45,957 nucleotides of DNA from Oceanospirillaceae bacterium. Its GTDB lineage: Bacteria > Pseudomonadota > Gammaproteobacteria > Pseudomonadales > Balneatricaceae. Position numbers and translations under genes: made by a program. The notes below the pieces were generated by a model. It did not search any database, was not told the origin of the DNA, and saw only the letters and a list, made by a program, of their open reading frames with translations. The DNA lies in NCBI GenBank assembly GCA_023954795.1, contig JAGSHA010000002.1, positions 1 to 45,957 on the forward strand, read 5' to 3'. Positions 17,254 through 26,421 of the stretch are shown piece by piece (within the stretch, counting starts at the first letter, position 1; each line of letters begins with the position of its first letter).

Positions 17254-18177
17254 ATGAAAAAGATTGATAGTCGTACTCTCGTTAATTTATGCCCTGATCC
17301 CATCATTGGTGTAGATGCCAAAGGTCTAATTAATCTGTTTAATGCAGCGGCGCAAAGGCTGTTGGGGTATAGCAGCGAAGATGTCGTTGGGCGTCTGCAT
17401 ATCTCAGAGATCTACACCAGTCTTGATCACGCTAAAGAGATCAAACGGCTAATCCAGAGTGATGATTTTGGTGAGCGTGGTTTCGTAGAGGGGTATGAAA
17501 CCGTCTTAAAAAGCGCGCTCGGTCAGGAAATCCCTATTCGACTGTCGGCATCATTGCTCGAAGAGCGTGACGGTGGTGGAAGTGTTGGATTCTTCCATGA
17601 TCTCAGCGAACGAAAACGCCTGGAAGAGAAGCTGAAGAAGCAGTCGATTACCGATGAGCTAACCGGTTTATACAATCAACGCCATTTCTACGGCGTGTTA
17701 TCGGTAGAGATGGATCGGGCTGAGCGCTATCAGTCTCCGTTAAGCCTAATCTGTGTGGATTTGGACAATCTAAAACAAGTGAATGATCAGCTCGGACATC
17801 TCGAAGGCGATCGCATTTTGAGAGATGTCAGTCGTGCGCTTCAGGAATGCAGTCGCAGTGTGGACGCGTGTTTTCGTTATGGCGGAGACGAGTTTATGAT
17901 TTTGGCGCCACAAACAGACTGTATTGAGTCAGCGCAACTGGCTGAGCGGATTCGTATGCGGTTTAACGAAATCTGTCGTTACAGCGCAGATCTGGGTAAT
18001 ACTGTTGTGATTAATGCATCATTGAGTCTGGGGGTGACAGATACGTTGGCGCTCGAAGATGTAGATCACTTTATCCAGCGTGCGGATTTGGCGATGTATG
18101 AGGCAAAGAATGCTGGTGGGAATCGGACGATGATGATTAAGCGGCAGGTTGCAGATAAAGTCGAGGCAGAGGTGTAA
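17254..18177 (+). CDS. PAS-GGDEF diguanylate cyclase
   Basis: A 307-residue protein that should make c-di-GMP from two GTP. PAS domain about 5-118 (PDPIIGVDAKGLINLFNAAA), a short linker helix ending ERKRLEEKLKKQS, then GGDEF domain about 130-295. The active-site motif RYGGDEF is intact and an RxxD inhibitory site (RSVD) lies five residues before it, so product feedback is likely. No membrane segment: a soluble sensor. Ligand unknown. It could feed the PilZ protein at 4951 (inference). Confidence 0.93.
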   Translation: MKKIDSRTLVNLCPDPIIGVDAKGLINLFNAAAQRLLGYSSEDVVGRLHISEIYTSLDHAKEIKRLIQSDDFGERGFVEGYETVLKSALGQEIPIRLSASLLEERDGGGSVGFFHDLSERKRLEEKLKKQSITDELTGLYNQRHFYGVLSVEMDRAERYQSPLSLICVDLDNLKQVNDQLGHLEGDRILRDVSRALQECSRSVDACFRYGGDEFMILAPQTDCIESAQLAERIRMRFNEICRYSADLGNTVVINASLSLGVTDTLALEDVDHFIQRADLAMYEAKNAGGNRTMMIKRQVADKVEAEV

Positions 18178-18185
18178 CGCAAAGG

Positions 18186-18272
18186 TTACATCTCTGTAGC
18201 GTCATCGAAAAAGTCATCATCGTCATAGTCTTCGTTCAGCAGTTCCAGTAGCTCTTCAGTGTAGTCTTCCAT
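18186..18272 (-). CDS. 28-residue highly acidic microprotein
   Basis: A short ORF on the minus strand: ATG at 18272, TAA ending at 18186. The 28 residues contain 14 Asp/Glu and no Lys/Arg, with a leucine-rich helix (TEELLELLNE) followed by DYDDDDFFDDA. An AGGGA ribosome site sits about nine bases upstream. The amphipathic acidic composition is unlikely to be a chance frame next to a good ribosome site, but the small size limits certainty. It converges on the diguanylate cyclase gene and is divergent from the PLP enzyme. Family unknown; a DNA-mimic or partner-binding peptide is possible. Confidence 0.55.
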   Translation of the reverse strand: MEDYTEELLELLNEDYDDDDFFDDATEM

Positions 18273-18372
18273 TGTTTTTCCCTTTCGTGTTTGATTTTGC
18301 ATAACAGTATGAGTTTAAGGTTACAGCTGTGTGACGTTGAGCTGCGTATACCGTTGTTTTGGGCTTCTTTCC

Positions 18373-19299
18373 ATGTCTTATATTGATCCTATACAGTCAA
18401 TGCGTCTTGATCAGCTGGATCTTCCGGTGTGTGCCGAACAGGGCGTCTCTCTTTATCTGCTCCGTATGGATTCAATCCACCCGCAGGTAAGTGGTAATAA
18501 GTGGTTTAAGTTGCGTTATAACCTGTTGGATGCCAAAACGTCAGGCTGTGATCGTGTGATCAGCTTTGGTGGTGCGTATTCCAATCATTTGCATGCTCTG
18601 GCCTGGGCGGGCTGTGAAATGGGTATTCAGACGTTGGGTATCGTACGCGGAGAGCCTGAATACGCGAACAATCCAACCCTGCGTGACGCGCAACGCTGGG
18701 GCATGACGCTGAAGTTTGTCAGTCGAAGTGAATACCGTCTACGGGAGGATATGCTCTACCACAAAGCACTATGTTCAACTTACCCCGGTTCTAGCATAGT
18801 CCCCGAGGGTGGCAGTAATGCGCTGGCGGTAAGAGGTTTTGCAGATCTGTTTAATCATGACTGTTGGCGTGTGCTACCTGAACCTGATCTGCTGGTGTCG
18901 GCATGTGGTACCGGTGGTACCTTAGCCGGACTCATTGCAGCTAAACCCGCAGTGACTGGAGTTTTGGGGATCCCGGTGCTTAAAGGGGGGGCGTTTCTGA
19001 AGCGTGATATTCAGTCTCTGCTGGCGGAGGTCGGAGCTGGTTCTGTCTCAAACTGGCAGTTGGATCTCGACGGTCATGAGGGGGGATATGCCAAACTCAG
19101 TGCAGAGCTCATTGAATTTATGCGTCAATTTGAAATGCAGACAAAAATTGAGCTAGATCCTGTTTACACCGGTAAGATGATGTTTCGCTTACATAAACTG
19201 ATTGCTCAAGGTAAATTCAGCCGCGGAACTAAAATCGTTGCAATTCATACGGGTGGATTGCAGGGGCGACGAGGTTTTCTTGAGCGTGGTCTTTTATAA
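18373..19299 (+). CDS. ACC deaminase / D-cysteine desulfhydrase family PLP enzyme
   Basis: A 308-residue fold-type II PLP enzyme. The lysine is in SGNKWFKLRYN (about 40-50), followed by SFGGAYSNHLHALAWAG, a hallmark of the family. The PLP phosphate loop is ACGTGGTLAG. Family members deaminate 1-aminocyclopropane-1-carboxylate or desulfurate D-cysteine; sequence alone does not choose between them, and D-cysteine desulfhydrase-like is commoner in this group. I prefer the ATG at 18373; a GTG at 18331 would add 14 unlike residues. Confidence 0.85.
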   Translation: MSYIDPIQSMRLDQLDLPVCAEQGVSLYLLRMDSIHPQVSGNKWFKLRYNLLDAKTSGCDRVISFGGAYSNHLHALAWAGCEMGIQTLGIVRGEPEYANNPTLRDAQRWGMTLKFVSRSEYRLREDMLYHKALCSTYPGSSIVPEGGSNALAVRGFADLFNHDCWRVLPEPDLLVSACGTGGTLAGLIAAKPAVTGVLGIPVLKGGAFLKRDIQSLLAEVGAGSVSNWQLDLDGHEGGYAKLSAELIEFMRQFEMQTKIELDPVYTGKMMFRLHKLIAQGKFSRGTKIVAIHTGGLQGRRGFLERGLL

Positions 19300-19342
19300 T
19301 AGCGTCTGTGGGCATCTATAACGGGACAACATTGGAGAACAA

Positions 19343-20224
19343 ATGGATTACTTTCGTAATGTCGGTCTGATCGGGCGTCTGGGTAGCAAACAGGTGATCG
19401 ATACCATGAAGCACCTGATTCGCTTTCTGGGCGACCGCGGAATTACCTGTGTTCTGGATCAAAAAATTGCTGAGGTGATGCCAGGTCACGGCCAGCAGGT
19501 GAGCAAACAGAAGATGATGGGGGAGATATGTGACCTCGTGATCGTTGTGGGTGGCGACGGCAGCTTATTGGGTGCAGCGCGCTCATTAGCGTTGTCTCAC
19601 ATCCCTGTTCTGGGTGTAAACCGCGGTAATCTGGGCTTCCTGACCGATATTGCTCCGCAGGAGATCGAAGAGAAGGTCGGCGAAGTATTAGAAGGTAAAT
19701 ATACCGTCGAAAGCCGCTTTTTGATCGATGTTACCGTGAAACGCGATGGTGTTCCTGTGGGAGAAGCGACAGCGCTGAACGACTGTGTGCTGCACCCAGG
19801 TAAGGCTGCGCGTATGATCCAGTTCGAGCTTTATATCGAAGGGCAGTTTGTCTATACCCAGCGTTCTGACGGCATTATTGTGTCTACGCCGACAGGTTCG
19901 ACAGCGTACGCGCTCTCGGGTGGCGGTCCTATCATGCATCCGAAGCTGGACGCGTTGGTGTTGGTGCCGATGTTCCCGCATACCTTGTCCAGTCGTCCGA
20001 TTGTGGTGGATGGGAACAGTGAACTGAAGATGGTGATCGGTGAGCAGAACGAAACTTATCCGACAATCTCTTGTGATGGCCAAAATCATATTAACTGTGC
20101 GCCAGGCGATACAATTACCATTCATAAGAAGCCTCATAAACTCAAGCTTATCCACCCGCTGAACTACGATTTCTATAGCACCTGCCGTGAAAAGCTCGGG
20201 TGGGGTACGAAGCTGGGAGACTGA
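19343..20224 (+). CDS. nadK: NAD kinase
   Basis: ATP-dependent phosphorylation of NAD to NADP. The protein has 293 residues, the standard length. GGDGS motif at 70-74, NRGNLGFLTD near 93-102, and the nucleotide-binding block SDGIIVSTPTGSTAYALSGGG near 173-193. Ribosome site GGAGA. The next gene begins one base after its TGA, so it heads an operon nadK - phosphoesterase - rhomboid - yeaC - DUF2797 - pepN. Confidence 0.97.
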   Translation: MDYFRNVGLIGRLGSKQVIDTMKHLIRFLGDRGITCVLDQKIAEVMPGHGQQVSKQKMMGEICDLVIVVGGDGSLLGAARSLALSHIPVLGVNRGNLGFLTDIAPQEIEEKVGEVLEGKYTVESRFLIDVTVKRDGVPVGEATALNDCVLHPGKAARMIQFELYIEGQFVYTQRSDGIIVSTPTGSTAYALSGGGPIMHPKLDALVLVPMFPHTLSSRPIVVDGNSELKMVIGEQNETYPTISCDGQNHINCAPGDTITIHKKPHKLKLIHPLNYDFYSTCREKLGWGTKLGD

Positions 20225-20225
20225 T

Positions 20226-21194
20226 GTGACGGAGCAGTGGCGAGGATATGATCTGATTGGCGACGTGCATGGATGTGCATTGAGCCTGCAGATGTTGTTG
20301 GAAAAACTTGGCTACAGCAAGCAAGGAGGCGTATATCGTCATCCTGAGAGAAAAGTGATTTTTCTTGGGGATATTGTGGACCGCGGACCGCGCATCCGTG
20401 AATCATTGCACATTGTGCGTGATATGGTTGATGCTGGCAGTGCCCATATCGTGATGGGTAATCATGAATATAACTATCTCTGTTATCTGACGCCGGGGCG
20501 GCCGGGGTCGGGGATGCCGTACCTGCGTGAACATACCGCGCGCCATCGGCGTATTCTCAATGAGACATTGGAGCAGTTTGCGAACTACTCGCAGGAGCAA
20601 GCAGAGTTCTTGCAGTGGATGCGAGAAATGCCTTTGTTTATGGAATTTGATTCCTTCAGAGTGGTTCATGCGTGCTGGCACCAGCCGCTGATCGATCGTT
20701 TTCTGGAACAGTACCCCGATCAGGTTTTGACGGATAATTTCATGCATCGTTCTGCCCAGCAGGGCAGTATGGAATGGACGTTGATGGACCGTTTACTGCG
20801 TGGCACTCATCTTCGCATGCCGAATGATGAGGTGATGATCAGCAAGGATGGATTTAAACGGAGTTTCTTCCGCACTAAATTCTGGGCGCAAAGTCCGTAT
20901 TATTATGCAGATGTGGTGTTTCAACCCGATCCACTGCCGACCCATGTTGCGCGAATGATACTCAATGAGCAGGATCATGATGATCTGATGCACTATAGTC
21001 TGGATGAGAAACCATTATTTATCGGTCACTACTGGCGTGATGGCGAACCTGCTCCCATTACCAGCAATATCGCATGCTTGGATTACAGTGCGGTGAAGTT
21101 TGGTAAATTGGTTGCCTACCGATACGATGGCGAAGCAGAATTACGCAAAGATAAATTTATCTGGGTTGATGTACGCAAGGAAATCTTCGAATAG
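20226..21194 (+). CDS. PPP-family metallophosphoesterase
   Basis: A 322-residue protein with the two-metal phosphoesterase motifs GDVHG (12-16), GDIVDRG (48-54) and GNHE (78-81), plus later histidines (VVHACWHQP; IGHYW). It resembles the Ser/Thr phosphatase and ApaH branch, but the substrate is unknown. The start is GTG at 20226 with GGGAG before it, inside the last codons of nadK; the longer reading to 20187 is unsupported. Translation is likely coupled to nadK. Confidence 0.88.
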   Translation: MTEQWRGYDLIGDVHGCALSLQMLLEKLGYSKQGGVYRHPERKVIFLGDIVDRGPRIRESLHIVRDMVDAGSAHIVMGNHEYNYLCYLTPGRPGSGMPYLREHTARHRRILNETLEQFANYSQEQAEFLQWMREMPLFMEFDSFRVVHACWHQPLIDRFLEQYPDQVLTDNFMHRSAQQGSMEWTLMDRLLRGTHLRMPNDEVMISKDGFKRSFFRTKFWAQSPYYYADVVFQPDPLPTHVARMILNEQDHDDLMHYSLDEKPLFIGHYWRDGEPAPITSNIACLDYSAVKFGKLVAYRYDGEAELRKDKFIWVDVRKEIFE

Positions 21195-21228
21195 GGGGAC
21201 CTGCCATCAGTCCCCTGAAGAGGTCGCT

Positions 21229-22089
21229 ATGATAAAAGTGCTAGAGGTCCCGTTGTCTGAGGACCTCTCTGAGTTCGCCGAATTCCTTTGGATGAACGAA
21301 ATCCCCCATCGTATTCTTGAGCATGATAAGCAACAGCAGTTGTGGGTCGCACCCAGTATTGATCCTGAAAAAATTGCTGCACTGTTCCAGATGTGGCAAG
21401 AGGGCGCAGACCTGCGCACAATCAAAGTCAGTCATGCCCGACCTACAAACGGTCTTTCAGCGGTAGGTTTGCCGCAGATTTGGCTAACGGTCTCCCTAAT
21501 TTTGGCCAGCTTGGGTATCACCTTCCTGATCGGTATGGGGGAAAACTTCGAATATTTCCGCCTGTTTACCATGACTGATATTGTCGAAAGGAATGGCGAA
21601 GTATTCACCACGAGTCTGACGCATACATTCACCAACGGAGAGCTATGGAGGCTGTTCACGCCAGTTTTTCTCCACTTCAGCCTTTTGCATATCATCTTTA
21701 ATTTGCTTTGGGTTTGGATTGTTGGCAGTAAAATCGAGTACTTTCAGGGGCGTTGGGCCCTTGCAGGGCTGGTTTTGTTCTCTGGTATTTCGTCGAACCT
21801 CGCGCAGTTCTATATCAGCGGCCCGCTGTTTGGTGGTATGTCCGGCGTTGTATTTGCACTGCTGGGGTATGCTTGGCTCTGGGATAGACGCAATCCTGCG
21901 AAGGCGGTCGGGTTACCTCCGGCATTATTCGGCTTCATGATCGTGTGGCTGGTTCTGGGTTACAGCGGCCTGCTTGAGGGAATGGGGCTTGGCGCAATTG
22001 CGAATACGGCCCACTTGGCAGGTTTGATTGCAGGTCTTATGTTTGTGCCCATCGGCGAATGGGTGGTCCGCGCTAGGCGGGGATCCTGA
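21229..22089 (+). CDS. Rhomboid family intramembrane serine protease (GlpG-like)
   Basis: A 286-residue protein. A soluble N-terminal domain (1-75) like that of GlpG precedes about six membrane helices (from residue 83). Catalytic dyad S205 in GGMSG and H262 in NTAHLAG. The oxyanion/helix-2 motif HFSLLHIIFN gives H149, H154 and N158. The start at 21229 follows GAAGAGG; the reading to 21100 overlaps the upstream gene and has no support. Substrate unknown. Confidence 0.92.
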   Translation: MIKVLEVPLSEDLSEFAEFLWMNEIPHRILEHDKQQQLWVAPSIDPEKIAALFQMWQEGADLRTIKVSHARPTNGLSAVGLPQIWLTVSLILASLGITFLIGMGENFEYFRLFTMTDIVERNGEVFTTSLTHTFTNGELWRLFTPVFLHFSLLHIIFNLLWVWIVGSKIEYFQGRWALAGLVLFSGISSNLAQFYISGPLFGGMSGVVFALLGYAWLWDRRNPAKAVGLPPALFGFMIVWLVLGYSGLLEGMGLGAIANTAHLAGLIAGLMFVPIGEWVVRARRGS

Positions 22090-22160
22090 CTTGAGCTCAG
22101 TTAAGTGACAATGAGTGGGATATGGTAAACTGCGCCCATTGGCAACAGGAGTATCATTAG

Positions 22161-22430
22161 ATGACCTATGAAGAACTGATTGCAGCGATGACACCGGAGA
22201 TGCATGTATCGCTGAAACAGGCAGTAGAGTTGGGTAAGTGGCCTGATGGTCGCCGCCTGAGTGGTGAGCAGCGCGACATCTGCATGCGTGCAGTCATCGC
22301 TTATGATATGGAAAAGCTTCCACCGGAAGCGCGTACGGGGTTTATTGACCGTACAAAGAAAGACGGTTCTCAGCACGGTGCTGATCCACTGGAACCACAA
22401 ACGCTAAAAATCCTTTCTGACGCGGATTGA
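22161..22430 (+). CDS. yeaC: YeaC-like DUF1315 protein
   Basis: An 89-residue soluble protein matching the YeaC family: MTYEELIAAMTPEMHVSLKQAVELGKWPDG, SGEQRDICMRAVIAYD and LPPEARTGFID. Function unknown. AGGAG ribosome site. It sits between the rhomboid and DUF2797 genes, an order I recall from Pseudomonas relatives. Confidence 0.88.
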   Translation: MTYEELIAAMTPEMHVSLKQAVELGKWPDGRRLSGEQRDICMRAVIAYDMEKLPPEARTGFIDRTKKDGSQHGADPLEPQTLKILSDAD

Positions 22431-22439
22431 TCCCTTCTT

Positions 22440-23267
22440 ATGCAAGAACTGGCACGTGGCATTTTGCAAAAAATGCGCACTGAACTGGCCGACACAGTGC
22501 AGTACCGTTTGCCATTGGGTGATGAAGAAGTCCCAATGAACGAACTGATCGGTAAACCGATCTCACTGCAATATCTGGGTGCAATCAATTGCACCCATTG
22601 TGGCCGGAAAACAAAAAAAAGCTTCAGTCAGGGATACTGCTATCCCTGTTTTACCAAACTTCCGCAATGTGACCGCTGTATGGTCAGCCCGGAAACCTGT
22701 CACTTTTACGAAGGTACTTGCCGAGATCCTGCTTGGGGTGAACGTACCTGTTTTGCTGATCACTACGTGTATCTGGCGAACTCTTCGGGTGTGAAGGTTG
22801 GGATCACTCGGGGTACCCAGGTACCTACGCGTTGGCTTGATCAGGGTGCCATTCAGGCGTTACCCATTATGAAAGTGGCAACCCGCCAGCAATCTGGTTT
22901 TGTTGAGCGTTTGCTGGGTGAGCATGTTGCCGATAAAACCAATTGGCGGGCGATGCTCAAAGGGCAGGTTGATCCACTTGATCTGAGCGTTGAACGCGAC
23001 AAGTTATTTGAACTCTGCGCTGAAGGGTTGTCAGAGCTCGAGCAGAAATATGGTATCCAGGCGATACAGCGTTTACCTGAGGCTGACCAGGTCGAGATCA
23101 ACTATCCGGTTATGAACTATCCTCAGAAGGTATCGACCTTCAACTTTGATAAAACGCCTGAGGTGAGCGGAGTGCTCCAAGGCATCAAGGGGCAATACCT
23201 GATCCTTGATGGCGGTGTTATCAATATTCGCAAATTCACAGCCTATCAGGTTGCGTTTAGTGCCTGA
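22440..23267 (+). CDS. DUF2797 zinc-cluster protein
   Basis: A 275-residue protein of the DUF2797 family. A cysteine-rich region (about 56-110) has CTHC, CYPC, CDRC and further single cysteines, suggesting one or two zinc sites. Directly after comes YVYLANSSGVKVGITR...RWLDQGA, which resembles the start of a GIY-YIG nuclease fold; this is inference, with the later glutamate (SGFVERLLGEH) a possible catalytic residue. Function unknown. No clear ribosome site, so translation may be coupled to yeaC nine bases upstream. Confidence 0.85.
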   Translation: MQELARGILQKMRTELADTVQYRLPLGDEEVPMNELIGKPISLQYLGAINCTHCGRKTKKSFSQGYCYPCFTKLPQCDRCMVSPETCHFYEGTCRDPAWGERTCFADHYVYLANSSGVKVGITRGTQVPTRWLDQGAIQALPIMKVATRQQSGFVERLLGEHVADKTNWRAMLKGQVDPLDLSVERDKLFELCAEGLSELEQKYGIQAIQRLPEADQVEINYPVMNYPQKVSTFNFDKTPEVSGVLQGIKGQYLILDGGVINIRKFTAYQVAFSA

Positions 23268-23283
23268 TAATGGAAGTCAGAAG

Positions 23284-25911
23284 ATGTCTCAGCAACCTAA
23301 TGAAATTTTTCTCAAAGACTATCAGGCACCTGATTACCTGATTGAAAGCACTGATATGCACTTTGAGCTGCATGAGCAGGATACGCTTGTCCGTACCCGG
23401 ATGCAGGTAATGGCCAACGTCGCAGACAGTGCAGCGGCAACGTTTGAGTTATTTGGTCATGAGGATGTGGAGCTATGCCGCATCGCTATCAATGATCAGG
23501 TGTTGTCGGAGAAGGATTATCAGCGAGAAGGTGAAAAGCTGATTATCAAAAACGTTCCGGCCTCCTTTCTATGTGAAACCCTGACCCGTATTCAGCCACA
23601 GGACAATACTGCCCTGGAGGGCTTGTATAAGTCGGACGGGATGTTCTGCACTCAGTGTGAAGCCGAAGGCTTCCGTCGGATTACGTTTTACCCGGACCGT
23701 CCCGACGTGATGTCGGTGTTCCGTACTACCGTCGAAGCGGATAAAGCGCTGTATCCAGTGTTGCTGTCGAATGGTAATCCGGTTGAGCAGGGTGAGAGTG
23801 ATGATGGTCGCCACTGGATCACGTGGGAAGACCCATTCCCTAAGCCAGCGTATTTGTTTGCGTTGGTCGCGGGTGATCTGGAGTACATCGAAGACAGCTA
23901 CACCACGATGTCTGATCGTGATGTAAAGCTGCTGATCTACGGTGAGCAGAAAGATCTCGATAAGCTCGAGTACGCGATGACCTCTTTGAAGAACGCAATG
24001 CGTTGGGATGAAGAGGTGTACGGGCGCGAATACGATCTCGATATCTATATGATAGTGGCAGTCGATTTCTTCAATATGGGGGCGATGGAGAACAAAGGGC
24101 TTAATATCTTCAATACGTCCTGTGTCCTGGCGCATCCGAAAACGACGACCGATGCGGGTTTTCAGCGGGTCGAAGGTGTTGTTGCACATGAATACTTTCA
24201 CAACTGGTCTGGCAACCGTGTGACCTGTCGTGACTGGTTTCAGCTGAGCTTGAAAGAAGGCTTTACGGTCTTCCGTGACGCTGAATTCTCCGCGGATATG
24301 AACTCCCGTACAGTCAAGCGTGTTGAAGATGTCGCCTTGTTGCGTACTGCTCAGTTTGCAGAAGATGCGGGGCCGATGGCTCATCCGATCCGTCCGGCTT
24401 CTTTTATCGAGATTTCTAACTTCTATACCCTGACAATTTATGAAAAAGGGGCGGAAGTGGTACGGATGATCCACACCCTGCTGGGGGAAGATCAATTCCG
24501 AGCCGGTACTGATCTCTACTTTGAACGCCACGATGGTCAGGCCGTAACGACGGATGATTTTGTGGCTGCGATGGAAGATGCGTCAGGCCGTGATCTAAGT
24601 CAGTTCCGTCTTTGGTACAGTCAGGCGGGAACGCCTGAACTGAAGATCAGTGATGAATATGACGCTCAGGCAAATCGCTATGTACTGCATGTGCAACAAA
24701 GCTGTCCGGCAAGCCCTGGGCAAGCGATCAAAGAGCCGATGCATATTCCGCTGGCGATGGGGCTGCTGGATCAGCAGGGCCGTGATTTAACGCTGGCAAA
24801 TGGTGAGACAACACTGGTATTGGATGTGATCGAAGCTGAGCAAAGCTTCACGTTCGAAAATATCCAGTCCCGCCCAGTTCCGTCGCTACTGCGCGGTTTC
24901 TCTGCACCGGTTAAATCGCATTACCCGTACCAGCGTGATGAGCTGGTGTTCCTGATGGCGAATGACAGCGATGGTTTCGCGCGTTGGGATGCGGCGCAGA
25001 AGCTGGCTGTAGATATTATGCAGTCATTGATTCAGGATTATCAGAATGGGATAGAGCTGACGCTGGACCTGCGTCTGGTTGACGCGTTCCGTGCGATTCT
25101 GGAAAACAGTGCACTGGATAAAGCGATGGTGGCGAAGGTTTTGACGTTGCCAACTGAAGCGTATCTGAGTGAGCTGGCAACCGAGATCGATGTGGATGCG
25201 ATTCATCATGTTCGTAACTTTGTGCGTAAAGCGTTAGCACAAGAGTTAGAGTCTCTGTTGCTGTCTGTTTATGAAGCGAGTGAGTTGGCAGGTGAGTATT
25301 CACCTGATGCCACCTCGATTGCTCGCCGTAGCCTGAAAAACCTCTGCCTGTCGTATCTGATGGCCACTGAAGAGGCACGTTACCTGGCGTTGGCGGAAGA
25401 ACAGTATGTTAACGCAGATAACATGACCGATCAGTCAGCTGCGTTGGCAATGGTTGCACATTCCCGGTTTAAGCAGGCCGCACACAAGTTGCTTGAGCGT
25501 TTTTACCAGCAGTGGCAGGATGAAGCGCTAGTGGTTAACCAGTGGTTTGCGATCCAGGCAACGAATCCGGAACCCGGAACATTGGCTGATGTCGAAGCTC
25601 TGATGCAGCATCCTGCTTTTGATATGAAAAATCCGAATAAACTTCGTTCATTACTGGGTGGATTCTGCGGCCAGAATGCGATTAACTTCCATATGGCGGA
25701 TGGCAGTGGTTACCGTTTCTTAGGTGACCGTATTCTTGAACTGAATAAGCAAAATCCGCAGGTGGCATCGCGGATGCTGACACCGCTGACGCGCTGGAAG
25801 AAATATGGTGAAGCGCGACAGCAACAGATGAAGGCTCAACTTCAGCGTATTCTTGATAGCGATGGGCTGTCTAAGGATGTTTATGAAGTGGTGAGCAAAA
25901 GTTTGGCATAA
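23284..25911 (+). CDS. pepN: Aminopeptidase N
   Basis: M1 zinc aminopeptidase that removes N-terminal residues from peptides in the cytoplasm. The protein has 875 residues, normal for PepN. Substrate motif GAMEN at 266-270; zinc motif HEYFH (H302, E303, H306) with the third ligand glutamate in SLKEGFTVFRDAEFS. The long helical C-terminal domain is complete. The start at 23284 follows GGAAG; the reading to 23206 would overlap the upstream gene. The 320-residue ORF on the opposite strand is a shadow. Confidence 0.97.
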   Translation: MSQQPNEIFLKDYQAPDYLIESTDMHFELHEQDTLVRTRMQVMANVADSAAATFELFGHEDVELCRIAINDQVLSEKDYQREGEKLIIKNVPASFLCETLTRIQPQDNTALEGLYKSDGMFCTQCEAEGFRRITFYPDRPDVMSVFRTTVEADKALYPVLLSNGNPVEQGESDDGRHWITWEDPFPKPAYLFALVAGDLEYIEDSYTTMSDRDVKLLIYGEQKDLDKLEYAMTSLKNAMRWDEEVYGREYDLDIYMIVAVDFFNMGAMENKGLNIFNTSCVLAHPKTTTDAGFQRVEGVVAHEYFHNWSGNRVTCRDWFQLSLKEGFTVFRDAEFSADMNSRTVKRVEDVALLRTAQFAEDAGPMAHPIRPASFIEISNFYTLTIYEKGAEVVRMIHTLLGEDQFRAGTDLYFERHDGQAVTTDDFVAAMEDASGRDLSQFRLWYSQAGTPELKISDEYDAQANRYVLHVQQSCPASPGQAIKEPMHIPLAMGLLDQQGRDLTLANGETTLVLDVIEAEQSFTFENIQSRPVPSLLRGFSAPVKSHYPYQRDELVFLMANDSDGFARWDAAQKLAVDIMQSLIQDYQNGIELTLDLRLVDAFRAILENSALDKAMVAKVLTLPTEAYLSELATEIDVDAIHHVRNFVRKALAQELESLLLSVYEASELAGEYSPDATSIARRSLKNLCLSYLMATEEARYLALAEEQYVNADNMTDQSAALAMVAHSRFKQAAHKLLERFYQQWQDEALVVNQWFAIQATNPEPGTLADVEALMQHPAFDMKNPNKLRSLLGGFCGQNAINFHMADGSGYRFLGDRILELNKQNPQVASRMLTPLTRWKKYGEARQQQMKAQLQRILDSDGLSKDVYEVVSKSLA

Positions 25912-25996
25912 CTGAAACCTTACTTTAGTCGGGAAGACGCTACTTCCCAGCTTGGTTATACTCAATTTAAAACAATTACATTCGCAAGGATGGACA

Positions 25997-26383
25997 ATGG
26001 AACACACTCTTTCGGCGTCAGATAAGTACGAAATCCAACAGAATTTTCGTCGTTATATTCGTTTAAAAGAGCGCTTCGACACAGCTCGTGGTGCTTACGT
26101 AACATCCCGTGCCAGCAAGGTGTGGGTCGCTGGTGTTGTGGCTTTACTTTTTGCACTGGCGTCTAACTTCTTCTTGGGCGTTGCGACGGGTTTATTTGCT
26201 GTGTACTTCTACTCAATGGTACGTAGCTGGATGCAAATTAATGAATCAGAAGAAGGCGTTGAAGAGCTGGATCGTTGGTTCTCTGGCAAAAAACTGAAGT
26301 TTGAAGGCAGCATCCTGTACTTCAGCAATGATCAGTTGCTGGAAAATCCTCTCGATCCTTTCGATGAAGATTGCTATCAGTAA
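25997..26383 (+). CDS. Small membrane protein, unknown
   Basis: A 128-residue protein: an N-terminal basic helix (YEIQQNFRRYIRLKERFD), a hydrophobic hairpin (about 40-75) and an acidic C-terminal region ending PLDPFDEDCYQ. Both termini are probably cytoplasmic. AAGGA lies ten bases before the ATG. Family not recognised. It is 38 bases upstream of the AlbA_2 gene and may belong to the same transcript. Confidence 0.72.
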   Translation: MEHTLSASDKYEIQQNFRRYIRLKERFDTARGAYVTSRASKVWVAGVVALLFALASNFFLGVATGLFAVYFYSMVRSWMQINESEEGVEELDRWFSGKKLKFEGSILYFSNDQLLENPLDPFDEDCYQ

Positions 26384-26421
26384 ATAAGTACTGGTAGAGC
26401 CTGTCTGTCAGGAGGCTCTGC

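Noticed and set aside
23569..24531. 320-residue ORF opposite pepN
   Set aside because: It lies wholly antisense to the intact aminopeptidase N, has no ribosome site and reads as low-complexity His/Arg/Ile-rich sequence typical of a shadow frame.
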